Of a stretch of 64,000 nt of DNA, positions 17,503-27,949 are shown one piece after another. The notes beneath the pieces were generated by a model, which was not told the origin of the DNA, searched no databases, and saw only the letters and a list, made by a program, of their open reading frames with translations. Location of the stretch: assembly GCF_030413635.1 (NCBI RefSeq), contig NZ_CP129235.1, positions 2,728,001-2,792,000 on the forward strand, given 5' to 3'. Within the stretch, counting starts at the first letter, position 1. The number at the start of each line of letters is the position of its first letter. This stretch comes from Planococcus shenhongbingii. Lineage in GTDB: Bacteria > Bacillota > Bacilli > Bacillales_A > Planococcaceae. The translations under genes were made by a program, and so were the position numbers.

Positions 17503-18582
17503 TTAGCGTATGGCAATATGGTATTTCTTGTCTTCTTTATGAAGTTGATAGAACTCAACCATCGAAGGCATTGTCGCTAAAAAGTCCGCGCACTGAATGC
17601 CACTCCCTCTTAACAGCCGCTGTGCTTTGCTTGCATCAAATGAAGCATTCCATGTTAAATAATCGAGCGTTTCCACTTCCACGCCTAATATTTTACGTAC
17701 AGGCGAAACTGCCAAAGACAGTTTCGCCAATTTATAAGGCAATCGGGCTTTCGGCATTTTTCCAGTCATTTCAAAAACCATTCTGCGATATACTTCTTCA
17801 ACTGGGTGAGGATTTGGATCGGTCAAATGGGCAGTTTCCCCTTCTGCCTGTGGCAAAGAACTCAAATAAATGGATGCATCGATGATATAGTCAATGGGCA
17901 CAACATTGATAAAAGCTCTAGACCGTCCTACATAAGGAACAAAAGGAAGCCGGCTGGCCCGATCGATTAAATTCAGAAAAAAGTACGGACCATCAAACTT
18001 CACTGTTTCTCCAGTCACTGAATGGCCTCTCACAATTCCTGGACGGATAATCGTCAATGGAACTTCTTTTTTTAATTCTTCGACAAGCAGTTCGGCTTCG
18101 AATTTTGTTTCTTCGTAAAAATTCTTGAATTTTTCGGGGCGAATTAATTCATTTTCATAAAGCATGCCTTCTCTTGCTCCTGCAACATAGGCGGTACTAA
18201 AATACATATAGCGTTCAACATTCGGCAAAGTGCGTATAAAGTCATTTACGTTTAAAGTGCCCTCCACATTAACTTTCCAAGCGAGTTCACGGGGAACTGC
18301 CAAATCATAAATAGCAGCCAAATGCCAAAAAACCACTTTTTTAGATTTTAAATATGCCCTCGCTTGCCGATTTAAAGCTAAATCCTGCTTTGTAATATCA
18401 CCTTCAATAATATGTATCGGTTGGCAGCCTGTTTCCTGCTGAATAAGTGCTGCTTGCTGCTCAGCTTTTTTCCGTTCGGCTGGAAGGACAATGGCCGACA
18501 CGCTGACATTTTCTCCAACAGACTTGCGGATAAGCTGGCTCGCTATAAATCCAGGAAAACCGGTAAAAACGATTTCTTTCAT
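17503..18582 (-). CDS. SDR / NAD-binding-4 (male-sterility type) oxidoreductase
   Basis: 359 residues. The nucleotide-binding motif is TGFPGFIA at residues 7-14, where the last Gly of the common TGxxGxxG is Ala, and a YxxxK pair occurs as YEETK near 155. The overall form resembles thioester-reductase/fatty acyl-CoA reductase-like SDR proteins, but the substrate cannot be read from sequence. The start at 18582 has AAGGGGTGG upstream. The longer frame would run into the terminator of the RND gene, which supports the shorter start. Confidence 0.83.
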   Translation of the reverse strand: MKEIVFTGFPGFIASQLIRKSVGENVSVSAIVLPAERKKAEQQAALIQQETGCQPIHIIEGDITKQDLALNRQARAYLKSKKVVFWHLAAIYDLAVPRELAWKVNVEGTLNVNDFIRTLPNVERYMYFSTAYVAGAREGMLYENELIRPEKFKNFYEETKFEAELLVEELKKEVPLTIIRPGIVRGHSVTGETVKFDGPYFFLNLIDRASRLPFVPYVGRSRAFINVVPIDYIIDASIYLSSLPQAEGETAHLTDPNPHPVEEVYRRMVFEMTGKMPKARLPYKLAKLSLAVSPVRKILGVEVETLDYLTWNASFDASKAQRLLRGSGIQCADFLATMPSMVEFYQLHKEDKKYHIAIR

Positions 18583-18652
18583 GACATCCACCCCTTTTCT
18601 TCCATTATACATAATATTCCAACTTCTATCTTTTGAATATTGCATTTTCAAT

Positions 18653-18697
18653 AAAAAATGCACTTCCATTGCCCCGTTAAGAGAAGCATGAAAGTGC
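18653..18697 (-). terminator. Terminator of the RND transporter gene
   Basis: On the minus strand GCACTTTCAT pairs with ATGGAAGTGC (one T-G pair) across an 18-base loop, followed by six T. Confidence 0.8.
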
Positions 18698-18764
18698 AAA
18701 GTAAAAAAACACTCGATCAGTGGGATTTTAACAATTTGCGCCGGTTTTGAAAGCGGAAAAAAGT

Positions 18765-21700
18765 TTAAGCACTAGTTTTCTTTCTATTCATATTTCTTGT
18801 TTCACGATCAAACAAACTATAAACAATGGGCACAATATACAGCGATAAGAAAGTAGAACTGATCATGCCTCCAATAACGACAATCCCCATTGGCTGATTG
18901 ATTTCAGTTCCTTCCCCGAGCCCCAATGCTAACGGGATTAAACCAAGTATCGTCGTCAAAGCAGTCATGAGAATCGGACGGACCCGGTCACGGACAGATG
19001 TGATGATTGCTTCATAAGAACCCATGCCTGCCGCTTTCCGCTGGTTGATGTAATCGACAAGGACAATTCCGTTATTGACCACAATTCCGACAAGCACCAA
19101 TATCCCGATAACTGCCGTAATGCTGATGGGGGTTTGGGTGAAGAATAATGCGATTGATACCCCAATAACCATTAACGGCACTGTAAACATGATGACAAAT
19201 GGATACTTGAATGATTCAAATTGCGCCGCCATAACGATATAAACTAGAACCACCGCTAATGCAACTGCCAAAAGCATATCATCAATGGCATTATCGAATA
19301 ATTCCCGGTCGCCGCCGAAAGTTATTTGCGTATCTTTATCTAAATTCAGTTCTTCAAGTACTTTATCTACCTCGTCGGACATGTCCCCAAGCGTTACATC
19401 CGATTTGTGCTGCAAGGTGAAAGCAACACTGTCTGCTTGATCAACTCGTTTAATGTCCACAGGGCCTTCTGAAACTTCTATATCCGCAAGTTCTTCCAGA
19501 TTCACGAACTGTCCAGCCGGAGTCCTTAATTTTAAAGCTTCAAGTTTCTCTTCGCTGTCTCTGAACTGTTCACCCAGTTTTACAAAAACACTTAGCACTT
19601 TATCGTTTTCAGTAATAACTTGAGTAGCAAAAACACCACGGGTCAAATTATTTACCGTCTGGGCAATTTGAGCAGGTGCAAATCCAAATTCTGTTGCAGC
19701 CTGTTTATTGATTTGCATTTGAATCTCTTCAATTGTTTCATCCCGATCATTTGTTAACTCCGTTACTTCCGGAAGGTCTAGAAGTGCCGCATTGATATCT
19801 GTAACTGTATCGTCAAGCCTTTCTTTATCTGTATCCGTCACAGTAAAACTTAAAGTATTCGGAGAAGAACCGGCAGCAGTCTGCAAATTGAAATTGACTT
19901 CTGCCCGGTCGCCTATTGTCTCAAGTACCCGCGGCTGAACCTGATCCACAAATTCAAAAACCGAGCGTTCGCGCTCATCCAGTGGAACTAATTTTACATA
20001 TAATTCTGCGGTATTGGTTTCAGTTGTGCCTTGCGCCTGGCCTTGCTGCGTGCTTCCAACTAAACTGACGAAAACTTCTACGTCTTCTTCTTTTTTCAGT
20101 TCTTCTTCTATCATATTCACTACTTCATCCGTAGCTGCTAATGATGAGCCGTAATCCAAACCGACGGAAACAGTCACAAAGCCTTCATCTGTAGCCGGAA
20201 GGAATTCTGTTCCAACCTGATAAACACCAAATATCCCTACAATAAAGAAAACGAAGGCGGTAGTTAATAGAATCAATCGATGAGCCAGTGCCCAGGCAAC
20301 AGAACGCTGGAATTTTTCGAGTCTTTTCGACCGCCTTGCCTCTGTTTTATTGTCACCACTCGGTTTTTTCAGCATTCTTGAAGCAAGCATTGGCACTACG
20401 GTCAAGGCGACAGCAAGACTGGCAAATAAGCTGAAAGAAATGGTGACGGCAAATTCGAAGAAAATCTGCCCAATCAGCCCTGTAATGAATACCACAGGAA
20501 CAAATACTGCCACAGTCGTCAATGTGGAAGAAGTGATGGCAGCTGCCACTTCTTTTGTACCTTCTGATGCTGCCATGCGCGGAGTTTTCCCCATCCCCAA
20601 ATGGCGCTCAATATTTTCAATTACGACAATGGAGTTATCTACCAGCATTCCGATCCCTAATGCCAACGCACCCAAAGTCATAATATTTAAGGCGAAATCA
20701 GCAAAGTACATTAAAACAAAAGTTACGATAACCGAATAAGGAATCGCAATACCAATAATAATTGGGCTTTTTATGCCTCGCAGAAAGAAAAATAACACGG
20801 CCATGGCAAATAATCCACCAAACAGGAGGGTTTGTCCAATATTGCCTACGGCTAAGCGGACATAATCACCTTGGTCAAATAACACATCCGCTTCCACACC
20901 TTTGAAACGCTCTTCCGCCAGTAATTCATCCAGTTTAGCTTTAAAAGCTTCCGATACGTCGGCAGTATTCGCTTTCGACTCCTGCAAAGCGGACAGCAAA
21001 ACCGCTGGCTCTTCATTGGCTCTTGTCTCGCTATTTGTCTCTTGTTCGCCGACTGCCACATCCGCTACATCACCGATTGTCACATTTTCTCCATTCAGCG
21101 GATTCACAGTTATGACCAGATTACGGATTTCGTCTGCACTGGTTAATGTACTGACTACGCGAGTGGTTAAATGGCGGCCATTTTCTGTATCGATCGGCTC
21201 CCCAGGCATAGAGATATTATTCGCCTGGATGGATTGAACAATATCCGATTGCTGTAACCCTCTTTTTTCAAGTTCTTTCTGATTCAATGCTATTTGTATT
21301 TCTTCAACCAAAGAACCTGAAATATTAACACTTGCCACTCCTTCTGTTTGAAGCAGCTCTGTTTCCAACTCTTCCGCCAACACTCGGACATCTTCCCCTG
21401 ATTCAGTAGCTCTAACCGCTAGTTGAATAACCGGAAATTGTGAAGGATCAAACTTAAAAAATTGTGGTTGGTTCGAATCATCCGGAAGGATGGTCTGATC
21501 AATCCGCTGCATGATATCCGTTTGGACATCATCTATATTTGTTGACCAGTCAAATTCAAGCAAGATAAAATTCGAGCCTTCTTCAGATGAGGACTGAAGA
21601 GAATCAAGTCCAGGCAATGTAGACAAACTTGCTTCGAGAGGCCTTGTCACTTTTTCGCTTACTTCAGTCGGGCTGGCCCCCGGGTAACTGGTTACTACTA

Positions 21701-21836
21701 CGCCGATTGGCGGATTTATTTCTGGTATAAGGGTAATAGGGATTTTAAAAAAAGACACTACTCCAAGAATTATGATTAAAAACATGATAACAATAGTAAA
21801 AACTGGCCTCTTTATCGAAAAATCGCTTAATTTCAT
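18765..21836 (-). CDS. RND family efflux transporter permease
   Basis: 1023 residues with the AcrB/HAE architecture: a first helix at about 12-30, a large extracytoplasmic loop, a six-helix bundle containing GMLVDNSIVVIENIERH (proton-relay Asp), a second loop, and a final bundle with LVGIVVNNGIVLVDYINQR. Gram-positive members such as SwrC export surfactin or membrane-active compounds, often without the periplasmic adaptor used in Gram-negatives. No adaptor or outer-membrane partner is encoded nearby. AGGAAACAG precedes the ATG. It is monocistronic between its own terminator and prfC. Confidence 0.93.
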   Translation of the reverse strand: MKLSDFSIKRPVFTIVIMFLIIILGVVSFFKIPITLIPEINPPIGVVVTSYPGASPTEVSEKVTRPLEASLSTLPGLDSLQSSSEEGSNFILLEFDWSTNIDDVQTDIMQRIDQTILPDDSNQPQFFKFDPSQFPVIQLAVRATESGEDVRVLAEELETELLQTEGVASVNISGSLVEEIQIALNQKELEKRGLQQSDIVQSIQANNISMPGEPIDTENGRHLTTRVVSTLTSADEIRNLVITVNPLNGENVTIGDVADVAVGEQETNSETRANEEPAVLLSALQESKANTADVSEAFKAKLDELLAEERFKGVEADVLFDQGDYVRLAVGNIGQTLLFGGLFAMAVLFFFLRGIKSPIIIGIAIPYSVIVTFVLMYFADFALNIMTLGALALGIGMLVDNSIVVIENIERHLGMGKTPRMAASEGTKEVAAAITSSTLTTVAVFVPVVFITGLIGQIFFEFAVTISFSLFASLAVALTVVPMLASRMLKKPSGDNKTEARRSKRLEKFQRSVAWALAHRLILLTTAFVFFIVGIFGVYQVGTEFLPATDEGFVTVSVGLDYGSSLAATDEVVNMIEEELKKEEDVEVFVSLVGSTQQGQAQGTTETNTAELYVKLVPLDERERSVFEFVDQVQPRVLETIGDRAEVNFNLQTAAGSSPNTLSFTVTDTDKERLDDTVTDINAALLDLPEVTELTNDRDETIEEIQMQINKQAATEFGFAPAQIAQTVNNLTRGVFATQVITENDKVLSVFVKLGEQFRDSEEKLEALKLRTPAGQFVNLEELADIEVSEGPVDIKRVDQADSVAFTLQHKSDVTLGDMSDEVDKVLEELNLDKDTQITFGGDRELFDNAIDDMLLAVALAVVLVYIVMAAQFESFKYPFVIMFTVPLMVIGVSIALFFTQTPISITAVIGILVLVGIVVNNGIVLVDYINQRKAAGMGSYEAIITSVRDRVRPILMTALTTILGLIPLALGLGEGTEINQPMGIVVIGGMISSTFLSLYIVPIVYSLFDRETRNMNRKKTSA

Positions 21837-21984
21837 CTGTTTCCTACCCTCTCTTTATCCCTCTGCCTAAAGTAAATTCCGGTGATTGAAGTTGCACTTT
21901 ACTTCGTCTTTTTATCATAAAAAATATTAAGGGGAACCGCAAACTTTAGTCGCATTATTTACTAAATATTAAATTTATTTTGTC

Positions 21985-22014
21985 TAAAAAAAGAACCTGC
22001 ATAAGCAGGCCCTT
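21985..22014 (-). terminator. Terminator of prfC
   Basis: On the minus strand GGGCCTGC TTAT GCAGGTTC is followed by seven T, just past the prfC stop codon. Confidence 0.85.
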
Positions 22015-23583
22015 TTATAATAGACTATATAAATTAATTTCAGGATTTTTGTCCTGGAACCAGCGGGTCGCAAATTCATTTTCAAATAAGAAGACGTAGT
22101 TATCATAGCGGTCTTTAACTAGCATTGAACGGCCGCTTGACATAGATTCTTTGACCTTTTCTTCGTTTTCAATCCAGCGGGCAATCTTGGAGCCTATCGG
22201 TTCCATACGGACGTCGACATTATATTCGTTTTTCATCCGATGTTCGAAGACTTCGAACTGAAGTTGTCCGACAGCACCCAAAATGACTTCTTCCAGATGA
22301 AGTGTCTTGTAATACTGTATGGCACCTTCCTGCACAAGCTGAAGGATTCCTTTATGAAAATGCTTTTGCTTCATAACGTTTTTGGCTGTCACTTTAACGA
22401 ATAGCTCTGGTGTAAACTGTGGAAGATCTTCGAAGTGGAATTTACTTCCACTTGTAATCGTGTCTCCGATTTGATAATTTCCAACATCGTGAAGGCCGAT
22501 GATATCACCCGCCACAGCCTCACTGACGGTTTCCCGGTCATCCGCTAAAAATTGAGTGGTTTGGCTCAATTTAATAGACTTGCCTGTTCGAGCCAGCGTC
22601 ACATTCATGCCGCGTTCAAATTTACCTGAGACAATTCGGACAAACGCAATGCGGTCGCGATGAGCCGGATTCATATTGGCCTGGATTTTGAAGATAAACC
22701 CTGAAAATGGCATGTCGACCGGATCAATTTCTTCTTTTTCCTGAGTCTCGCGTGATTGCGGCGGTGGAGCAAACTGCAAATACGTTTCCAGGAAAGTTTC
22801 AACACCGAAGTTTGCAAGCGCACTGCCGAAAAATACAGGAGTAAGCTCTCCTTTTCTCACTTGCTCAATTGAGAAATCATTGCCTGCTTCATTTAACAAT
22901 TCGATATCTTCCATAGCCTGCGTATAATAAGATGTTTTCATCATCTCGTGTTCTTCAGCCAGTTGGCCGTCTTCATCCAATTCGAGGAATTGTCTGCTCC
23001 CTGTACGGAAAGGCTCAACCCGCTTATTGAAACGGTCATAAATCCCTAAGAATTCTTTTCCCATTCCAATTGGCCAGTTCATGGCGTAGGACTGGATGCC
23101 GAGAACTTCTTCTAATTCTTCCATTAATTCAAGCGGCTCTTTTCCTTGCCGGTCCATTTTGTTAATGAAGGTGAAAATTGGAATGCCGCGCATTTTACAG
23201 ACTTTAAACAGTTTGACTGTCTGGGCCTCAATCCCTTTAGCCACATCGATGATCATAACAGCGCTGTCCACTGCCATTAACGTGCGGTAAGTGTCTTCAC
23301 TGAAATCTTGGTGTCCGGGTGTGTCCAGAATATTGACCCGATGTCCGTCGTAATCGAATTGCATGACAGAGGAAGTAACAGAAATCCCTCTTTGCTTTTC
23401 GATTTCCATCCAGTCGGAAGTTGCAAACTTCCCGCTTTTCTTGCCTTTTACTGTTCCAGCGTCGCGAATCGCGCCTCCAAATAACAGTAATTTTTCTGTC
23501 AGTGTCGTTTTCCCAGCATCCGGGTGGGAAATGATCGCAAAGGTTCTTCTATTTTGAATTTCATTTTTTAATTGGGTTGACAT
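22015..23583 (-). CDS. prfC: Peptide chain release factor 3
   Basis: 522-residue translational GTPase that recycles RF1/RF2 from the ribosome. G1 [10 protein letters not shown] is near residue 20, G3 reads [16 protein letters not shown], and G4 reads [12 protein letters not shown]-terminal RF3 domains follow ([19 protein letters not shown]). AAAGGAGAG precedes ATG 23583; the longer frame lacks a ribosome site. It lies about 110 bases downstream of murE on the same strand, with a terminator between. As I recall, B. subtilis has no RF3 whereas staphylococci do, so this locus is staphylococcus-like. Confidence 0.97.
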   Translation of the reverse strand: MSTQLKNEIQNRRTFAIISHPDAGKTTLTEKLLLFGGAIRDAGTVKGKKSGKFATSDWMEIEKQRGISVTSSVMQFDYDGHRVNILDTPGHQDFSEDTYRTLMAVDSAVMIIDVAKGIEAQTVKLFKVCKMRGIPIFTFINKMDRQGKEPLELMEELEEVLGIQSYAMNWPIGMGKEFLGIYDRFNKRVEPFRTGSRQFLELDEDGQLAEEHEMMKTSYYTQAMEDIELLNEAGNDFSIEQVRKGELTPVFFGSALANFGVETFLETYLQFAPPPQSRETQEKEEIDPVDMPFSGFIFKIQANMNPAHRDRIAFVRIVSGKFERGMNVTLARTGKSIKLSQTTQFLADDRETVSEAVAGDIIGLHDVGNYQIGDTITSGSKFHFEDLPQFTPELFVKVTAKNVMKQKHFHKGILQLVQEGAIQYYKTLHLEEVILGAVGQLQFEVFEHRMKNEYNVDVRMEPIGSKIARWIENEEKVKESMSSGRSMLVKDRYDNYVFLFENEFATRWFQDKNPEINLYSLL

Positions 23584-23661
23584 TCTTATACTCTCCTTTA
23601 ATTCTACTCTGTTTATATTAGAGAAGGGAGCTGAAAAAGACAAGGAATTTAAACGCTCTCC

Positions 23662-23691
23662 TCAAAAAAAGAAGCCGGATAGGGCTTCTTT
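23662..23691 (-). terminator. Terminator between murE and prfC
   Basis: On the minus strand GAAGCC CTATCC GGCTTC is followed by seven T, immediately after the murE stop codon. prfC therefore probably relies on readthrough or its own promoter. Confidence 0.85.
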
Positions 23692-25152
23692 TCAACAGAA
23701 TTTTTTCAATGTTTCTTTAATCGCGATTTCTTTGTCGCTATGCGGATACTTGGTGGAACCGATGATTTGGTAATCTTCATGGCCTTTTCCCGCCAAAATG
23801 ATGATATCTCCTGGTTCTGCTTGAGCAACTGCATGTTTAACTGCTTCCCCGCGGTCGCCAATACAAGCGAAATTGTCATGGGCCATACCGGTCTGCAGGT
23901 CATTCAAAATACTGTCATATTCCTCGTAGCGCGGGTCATCTGTTGTCAAAACCACATAATCGGCAACCGACGCTTTTTCAGCCATGATCGGACGTTTCGT
24001 TTTATCCCGGTTGCCGCCTGTGCCCACTAGGAAAATGATGCGGTTTGTTTTAAAATCAGCAACCGCGTCGATGGCTTTTTCAATGGCATCAGGGGTATGG
24101 GCATAGTCAATGAAAATAGAAATGGGAGCATCCAATTCAACTTTTTGCATCCGCCCTTCAACCGGCGCAATTCTTGACAATGCAGCAAGCACCTCCTCAA
24201 GAGGAAAACCTTCTGCATATAATGCAGTAATCGCTGCTAATGCGTTTGATACATTGAAATGGCCCAGCAGTTTCATCGACACGGCAAACTCACCCTCTGG
24301 ACAATTCAATGTGAATGTTGTTCCGTGGTTATCCATGTGTATGCCTGCAGCTTTGAACTGGGCATCTTCTTTAATTCCGTACGTATACACAGGATGCGGC
24401 GTCATATCGGCATACTGCTTTGACCAGGGATCGTCTGCGTTTAAAACAGCTTGCTTTTTCTCTTGCAAATTTTGTCCAAGCTGCGAAAACAACAAGCCTT
24501 TGGCGTGTCCGTACTCTTCCATTGTGCCATGGAAATCCAAATGGTCATGCGTTAAATTGGTAAAGATGGCCGTATTAAATTCCACTCCAGCCAAACGGCC
24601 TAAAATCAATCCATGAGAAGACACTTCCATGGTCATATGTGAGCATCCGGTTTCTTTAGCTTGTGCAATCATTCTTTGTGTAGTCAGTGCATCGCTCGTC
24701 GTATTGGAGGATTGATGCAACTCACCGTTCAAGTTAAAACCGATGGTTCCGGTAAGAGCCGACGATTTGCCAAGCTCCATTAACATTGAGTGCAGCATTC
24801 CAGACACGCTTGTTTTTCCATTCGTGCCTGTCACGCCAATCATTTGCAAATCCTTTGACGGGTAGCCATAGAATTTCGCAGCAAGCAATCCAAGTACGCG
24901 GTCAGTATCTTCTACCACGAGGATTGCGGTATTTCCAATTTCCAGCGGCTGTTCTGAAACGATCAGTACAGCTCCTTGTACGGCAGCTTGCGCCGCAAAA
25001 TCGTGGCCATCCACCGTATATCCTTTGATGCAAATAAATAAAGATCCTTTTCTGACTTCACGTGAATCCATTGTGATGTGTTCAATGGTTTCGGGCAAAG
25101 TGCCGATTAATCTATTAAAAGGAACATTTTCGATTAATTGTTGTGTGTTCAT
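23692..25152 (-). CDS. murE: UDP-MurNAc-tripeptide synthetase MurE
   Basis: 486-residue Mur ligase adding the third residue to the peptidoglycan stem peptide. The ATP motif VTGTNGKT is at 107-114, the carbamylated lysine is expected at K218 (GHAKGLLF), and the ligase C-terminal domain begins near 335. The diamino-acid specificity motif at 405-408 reads DDPR, whereas DAP-adding enzymes have DNPR and S. aureus has DNPA. The sequence and the neighbouring prfC resemble the staphylococcal murE locus. It follows the M42 peptidase gene by 10 bases and has GGAGGATTTTC before the ATG. Third residue: DAP or Lys unresolved. Confidence 0.93.
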   Translation of the reverse strand: MNTQQLIENVPFNRLIGTLPETIEHITMDSREVRKGSLFICIKGYTVDGHDFAAQAAVQGAVLIVSEQPLEIGNTAILVVEDTDRVLGLLAAKFYGYPSKDLQMIGVTGTNGKTSVSGMLHSMLMELGKSSALTGTIGFNLNGELHQSSNTTSDALTTQRMIAQAKETGCSHMTMEVSSHGLILGRLAGVEFNTAIFTNLTHDHLDFHGTMEEYGHAKGLLFSQLGQNLQEKKQAVLNADDPWSKQYADMTPHPVYTYGIKEDAQFKAAGIHMDNHGTTFTLNCPEGEFAVSMKLLGHFNVSNALAAITALYAEGFPLEEVLAALSRIAPVEGRMQKVELDAPISIFIDYAHTPDAIEKAIDAVADFKTNRIIFLVGTGGNRDKTKRPIMAEKASVADYVVLTTDDPRYEEYDSILNDLQTGMAHDNFACIGDRGEAVKHAVAQAEPGDIIILAGKGHEDYQIIGSTKYPHSDKEIAIKETLKKFC

Positions 25153-25162
25153 GAAAATCCTC

Positions 25163-26218
25163 CTACTCTGTAACTAGCGGTGACAATACATATGCTTCAA
25201 GCAATGCTGCCGCGGCTTTCAGTGAATCGATATGGGTGCGTTCATAGGAATGAGAAGCTTCAATCCCCGGACCGAACAAAGCGTGTTTGACGTCGAGCCC
25301 TGCTCCGACTGCTGCAGAAGCATCTGAACTATAATATGGATAAATATCCACCTTATACTCAATATTATTCTTTTTTGCTAAATCTATCAAATGGCGCGTT
25401 AAGCCGTAATGATATGGGCCACTTGAATCTTTTGCACAGATAGATACGGTATATTCATCCGAAGCCTGGCCATCTCCGATTGCTCCCATATCAACGGCTA
25501 TGTATTCCGCAGTTTGCGGTGGAATATTGGAATTGCCTCCATAACCGATTTCTTCATTATTAGATATGTAAAAATGTGTGGTATGCGGCAACTCTTTGTT
25601 TGACACATTCAATTTTTTTACCAATTGCAGCAATAATGCCGTACTGGCTTTATCATCAAGGTGACGTGATTTGACAAACCCTGACTCCGTTGCAGCAAAG
25701 CGTGGATCGAATGATACGAAATCCCCTACTTCTACTTCGAGCGCACGGACTTCCTCACTGGAAAATGCTTTTTCATCCAGACGGACTTCCATATTATTTT
25801 CGTCCCGGTCAGCTGTTCCCGCATCTTTATAAACATGGACAGCTGTCTGGTGCATTAAAATTGTGCCCGTTATCGTTGTTCCATCCCTTTTATGTATCAG
25901 GCAGTTCTCGCCTTCAATTGCGTTGAATTTAAAGCCGCCTACAAGAGATAATTTCAAGCGGCCACTTGGTTTGATTTCTTTGACCATTGCTCCGAGAGTA
26001 TCTACATGAGCCGTTAATAACTTGTGCTGGTTTTGGTTTTTTCCTTGAATGGTCGCTATTACGGCGCCTTTTTTAGTTGTAGTGTAGCCAACATTCCATT
26101 TTTCTAAGTGTATTTTGATGGAGTTCATGACTTCCATTGTGTAGCCTGATGGACTGGGAATATCCACCAGTTCTTTTAATAGTCCGAGTGCTTCTTGTTT
26201 ATTCCATTCAAATGACAT
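25163..26218 (-). CDS. M42 family metallopeptidase (glutamyl aminopeptidase-like)
   Basis: 351 residues. The two-metal site of M42 peptidases is visible: the HVDTLGAMV histidine and aspartate near 70, the bridging SRHLDDKAST segment near 183, and the catalytic EEIGYGG near 217. Cytosolic M42 enzymes form tetrahedral aminopeptidases that trim short peptides. GGGAGGCGG precedes the ATG. Its close spacing to murE (10 bases) means they share a transcript, though a functional link to wall synthesis is only conjecture. Confidence 0.9.
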   Translation of the reverse strand: MSFEWNKQEALGLLKELVDIPSPSGYTMEVMNSIKIHLEKWNVGYTTTKKGAVIATIQGKNQNQHKLLTAHVDTLGAMVKEIKPSGRLKLSLVGGFKFNAIEGENCLIHKRDGTTITGTILMHQTAVHVYKDAGTADRDENNMEVRLDEKAFSSEEVRALEVEVGDFVSFDPRFAATESGFVKSRHLDDKASTALLLQLVKKLNVSNKELPHTTHFYISNNEEIGYGGNSNIPPQTAEYIAVDMGAIGDGQASDEYTVSICAKDSSGPYHYGLTRHLIDLAKKNNIEYKVDIYPYYSSDASAAVGAGLDVKHALFGPGIEASHSYERTHIDSLKAAAALLEAYVLSPLVTE

Positions 26219-26320
26219 ATATACCGCCTCCCTGATTTAATAATCATAACAAAATGAAGCATGTTCTGACAGGGCATTATATAGTAATATTGTAATTAGA
26301 CCCCTAGATTGAGGTGAATC

Positions 26321-27892
26321 ATGGATCGTTCTACGAACAATCAAAGAAGAAACAAACTCTTTATTCATATATTCGGCAGTGCCAGTATCTTGCATTCGCT
26401 GCTCCCGGCAGCAGTGAATTTTCATACAGCCCTTTATTCTCCTATATTCGGAATAATCTCTTATATCATTCTGCTGATTTTACAATATAAAAAAATCAAT
26501 GAACGCATCATTCAAATACTCGTTCTTCTTCTCATGAACTTCTATGTATTCATTTTAAATTTTGAATCATTTTCAGCCATTACGGTGATTTATTTTGTTA
26601 TCCCTATTATCGCTTCCGCTTTATATTACGATACATTGCCGATCATCTTCCTCGGTGTCTTAACTGCTGTCGAAACACTTTTGCTGGCTTTGGTATTTGA
26701 CGAATTAAGCGCAAGAGCTTCACTTTCCTACATTCATTTATCGTTATTTGTTTTTATCATGGTTGTTCTTATCTTGACTATCCTCCATTCCATCTATTTC
26801 AGCCGTATCTGGTCCCAGCTGGAACAAAAAAACGAGTCGATGGAAAAAGCCTTGATTTCGAAAGACGGCTATCTTCAGCTGTTTTTTGAAACGGCTAAAG
26901 ACGCAATTGCAGTGTTTGATTCAAATAATAAAATTATCGCTATTAATCCGGCTTTTGAAGAATTATACGGCTGGACATCGGAAGAATGCATTGGTCAAAG
27001 CCTTGATCTTGTACCGCCTGAAAGGATTGAGGAAGCTAATATGCGTACCTTCCAAGTCCAACAAGGTGAAAGTTTTTCCTTGCTCGAAACAGTGGATATC
27101 AAAAAAGATGGAAGCCTCTTCCATGCACAAATCACTTTATCGCCCATCACTGATGAATTTGGAAACGTTGTAGCCACATCGGTCATTTCCCGGGACATCT
27201 CTTACCAAAAAGAAGCAGAGAAGTTGATTGTCCAAGCGGAAAAATTGAAGTTAGCCGGCGAAATTGCCGCAGGCGTGGCACATGAGATCCGTAATCCAAT
27301 GACTGTTATTTCCGGATTCGTACAGATGATGCAGGAAGATCCCAGCTATCCATATAAAGATTACACAAAATTGATCCATTCTGAGTTAGAGCGCATCAAT
27401 CTCATCATCGGTGAATTTCTGGTTTTGGCTAAACCCCAGGCCTCAGCGCCTAAAAAAATCAGCTTGCGCCAAACCATGGATGATATTATCGTTTTATTCG
27501 GTCCACAATTGAATTCGCATGGGATTCTCCTGACTAACCATTGGCAAAAAGACGACTTTTTTATTCTCGGGGAAGATCATCGCCTTAAGCAAGTCCTTAT
27601 TAATCTTTTAAAAAATTCAGTTGAAGCGATTGGCCAACATGGCCAAATCACTATTTCAGTAGAAAACTTTGATGATGGCTTTGTTTCTCTGCGGTTGAGG
27701 GATAACGGAAGCGGCATCTCCCGTGAAGTTCTGTTGAAAATTTTCGAGCCTTTTTACACGACTAAATCTGAAGGTACCGGCTTGGGTTTAATTATTTCAC
27801 AGAAAATAATCCGGGAACTTGGCGGAAGCCTTGAAATCGAAAGTGAAGAAGGTATAGGGACAACTGCCACTGTACTGCTACCGAAAGCATAA
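26321..27892 (+). CDS. PAS-domain sensor histidine kinase (sporulation-kinase-like)
   Basis: 523 residues. Five to six membrane helices span about 20-165, a PAS domain spans about 185-298 (DSNNKIIAINPAFEELYGW), and the HisKA phosphorylation site is H321 in AGVAHEIRNPMT. The HATPase domain has LINLLKNSVEAI, DNGSGI and GTGLGL. The layout resembles Bacillus KinB/KinD-type kinases feeding a phosphorelay; no response regulator gene is adjacent, which fits that. GAGGTGAATC precedes the ATG. It is divergent from the M42-murE unit and ends at a strong terminator. Confidence 0.9.
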   Translation: MDRSTNNQRRNKLFIHIFGSASILHSLLPAAVNFHTALYSPIFGIISYIILLILQYKKINERIIQILVLLLMNFYVFILNFESFSAITVIYFVIPIIASALYYDTLPIIFLGVLTAVETLLLALVFDELSARASLSYIHLSLFVFIMVVLILTILHSIYFSRIWSQLEQKNESMEKALISKDGYLQLFFETAKDAIAVFDSNNKIIAINPAFEELYGWTSEECIGQSLDLVPPERIEEANMRTFQVQQGESFSLLETVDIKKDGSLFHAQITLSPITDEFGNVVATSVISRDISYQKEAEKLIVQAEKLKLAGEIAAGVAHEIRNPMTVISGFVQMMQEDPSYPYKDYTKLIHSELERINLIIGEFLVLAKPQASAPKKISLRQTMDDIIVLFGPQLNSHGILLTNHWQKDDFFILGEDHRLKQVLINLLKNSVEAIGQHGQITISVENFDDGFVSLRLRDNGSGISREVLLKIFEPFYTTKSEGTGLGLIISQKIIRELGGSLEIESEEGIGTTATVLLPKA

Positions 27893-27920
27893 AAAAGGAG
27901 CCTAAAGGCTCCTTTTTTAT
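27892..27920 (+). terminator. Terminator after the histidine kinase
   Basis: GGAGCC TAAA GGCTCC with six flanking A and six T is symmetrical, so it can also end transcription from the opposing PepSY gene. Confidence 0.92.
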
Positions 27921-27949
27921 GCTTTCATTTTGCTTCAACGCTTTTCAGC

